Source of the DNA: Archangium sp.
GTDB lineage: Bacteria; Myxococcota; Myxococcia; Myxococcales; Myxococcaceae
Direction: 5' to 3'
Length of the DNA stretch: 6,270 nt
Assembly (NCBI GenBank): GCA_016793585.1
Contig: JAEUJR010001017.1
Span: forward strand, 1 to 6,270
Both the position numbers and the translations under genes were made by a program. The notes below the pieces were generated by a model that was given only the letters and a program-made list of their open reading frames with translations, searched no databases and had not been told where the DNA came from. Positions 5,777 through 6,270 of this stretch are shown here, piece by piece. Within the stretch, counting starts at the first letter, position 1, and each line of letters starts with the position of its first letter.

Positions 5777-6270
5777 TCAACCATCCAGCGCGGCGAGCCG
5801 GAGGGTCATCAGCTCACGGAGCTGCCGTTCACGTTTTGGTTCGAGGCCAAGTTCATCGAGCTGTGACATGGCCTTCCGCACACCTGAGACGAGGGCATCG
5901 AGCTTCAACTGGACAGCTCTCGCTGTGACGCGGAACCGCGTGCCGAAGTCGATGAAGTGCTTCCGCGTCACCTTGTCGTTGCGACCGTCGATCTTCAGCG
6001 CGAGCTGCAAGTCACCGAACGGTCGCGTCGACAACAGGTCGTACGCAGGGCTCAGCTGCAGCGCCTCATCACCGAGCAGGCTGATGTTCTTCCCGTGCAG
6101 ATCGCCGTTGCCGATCACGAAGCTGAACGCGACCAACTCGATCAACCTCAGCACCTCCACCGTCGGAGCCGCCGCGAACCGCTCGAACGCCTTCGCCACG
6201 TCATTGATGCTCACGCGGTACTTGTCGGCTGGATACCGATCGAGCAGCTGACACGCATCTTCCTGATGCA
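5777..6270 (-). CDS. HipA-like serine/threonine kinase, C-terminal part (5' end beyond window)
   Basis: The frame is open to the right edge and covers 163 residues of the HipA C-terminal kinase domain. In E. coli, HipA is the toxin of a persistence-related pair; it phosphorylates glutamyl-tRNA synthetase and is neutralised by the DNA-binding protein HipB. Visible landmarks: HQEDACQ at the very edge (HipA-type HQED), IGNGDLHGKNISLL (52-65, counted from the window edge) matching the GN-x-D-x-H-x-KN catalytic loop with Asp56 as the likely catalytic base, and LSPAYDLLSTRPF (72-84) with Asp77 as the likely Mg ligand. The conserved residues look intact. A GTG at 6212-6214 is internal and should not be taken as the start, because the HQED homology lies upstream of it. 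The gene ends at TGA 5777-5779, convergent with the small gene to its left. Any hipB-like partner would lie outside the window. Substrate and toxin role are not determinable here. Confidence 0.88.
   Translation of the reverse strand, partial: HQEDACQLLDRYPADKYRVSINDVAKAFERFAAAPTVEVLRLIELVAFSFVIGNGDLHGKNISLLGDEALQLSPAYDLLSTRPFGDLQLALKIDGRNDKVTRKHFIDFGTRFRVTARAVQLKLDALVSGVRKAMSQLDELGLEPKRERQLRELMTLRLAALDG

Noticed and set aside
5777..6214. A complete 145-residue gene starting at the GTG 6212-6214
   Set aside because: The same frame continues to the window edge and carries the HipA-type HQED segment upstream, so the GTG is an internal Val codon.

Overview
The window is GC-rich and gene-dense, and holds eight protein-coding genes (two cut by the window edges). 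Strong third-position GC bias leaves long open frames antisense to the real genes. A high-GC proteobacterium or deltaproteobacterial lineage, most plausibly Myxococcota, fits the base composition, an SspB with a long Pro-rich tail, the multi-Cys/di-haem lipoprotein and the signal-less peptidoglycan-binding protein. That taxonomic call is an inference. No rRNA, tRNA, tmRNA, CRISPR array or insertion sequence was seen.

Region 1 (1-4325, all minus strand) reads, in transcription order: panC (pantoate--beta-alanine ligase), smpB (tmRNA-binding protein), sspB (ClpXP adaptor for ssrA-tagged proteins), a di-haem c-type cytochrome lipoprotein, and adenosine deaminase (its C-terminus runs off the left edge). 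The gaps are 2, 65, 3 and 39 bp, so this could be one transcription unit. Its core is a functional pair: SmpB works with tmRNA to tag stalled nascent chains, and SspB hands the tagged chains to ClpXP. The SspB here ends in a tail resembling the ClpX-binding tail of E. coli SspB.

Region 2 (4326-4462) is a divergent intergenic region that should contain promoters for panC on one side and the plus-strand pair on the other. No convincing promoter motif could be picked out.

Region 3 (4463-5719, plus strand) holds a 323-residue protein followed 9 bp later by a 91-residue protein of unknown function. The larger protein has an N-terminal peptidoglycan-binding domain and a C-terminal domain with a His...Ser-x-Gly-Cys signature like that of YkuD-type L,D-transpeptidases. 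It also has two Asp-rich Ca-binding-type loops and no recognisable signal peptide. This pair is the least explained and most interesting part of the window.

Region 4 (5777-6270, minus strand, convergent with region 3) is the C-terminal part of a HipA-like serine/threonine kinase. Its N-terminus and any HipB partner lie beyond the right edge. The 57-bp convergent gap shows no clear terminator.
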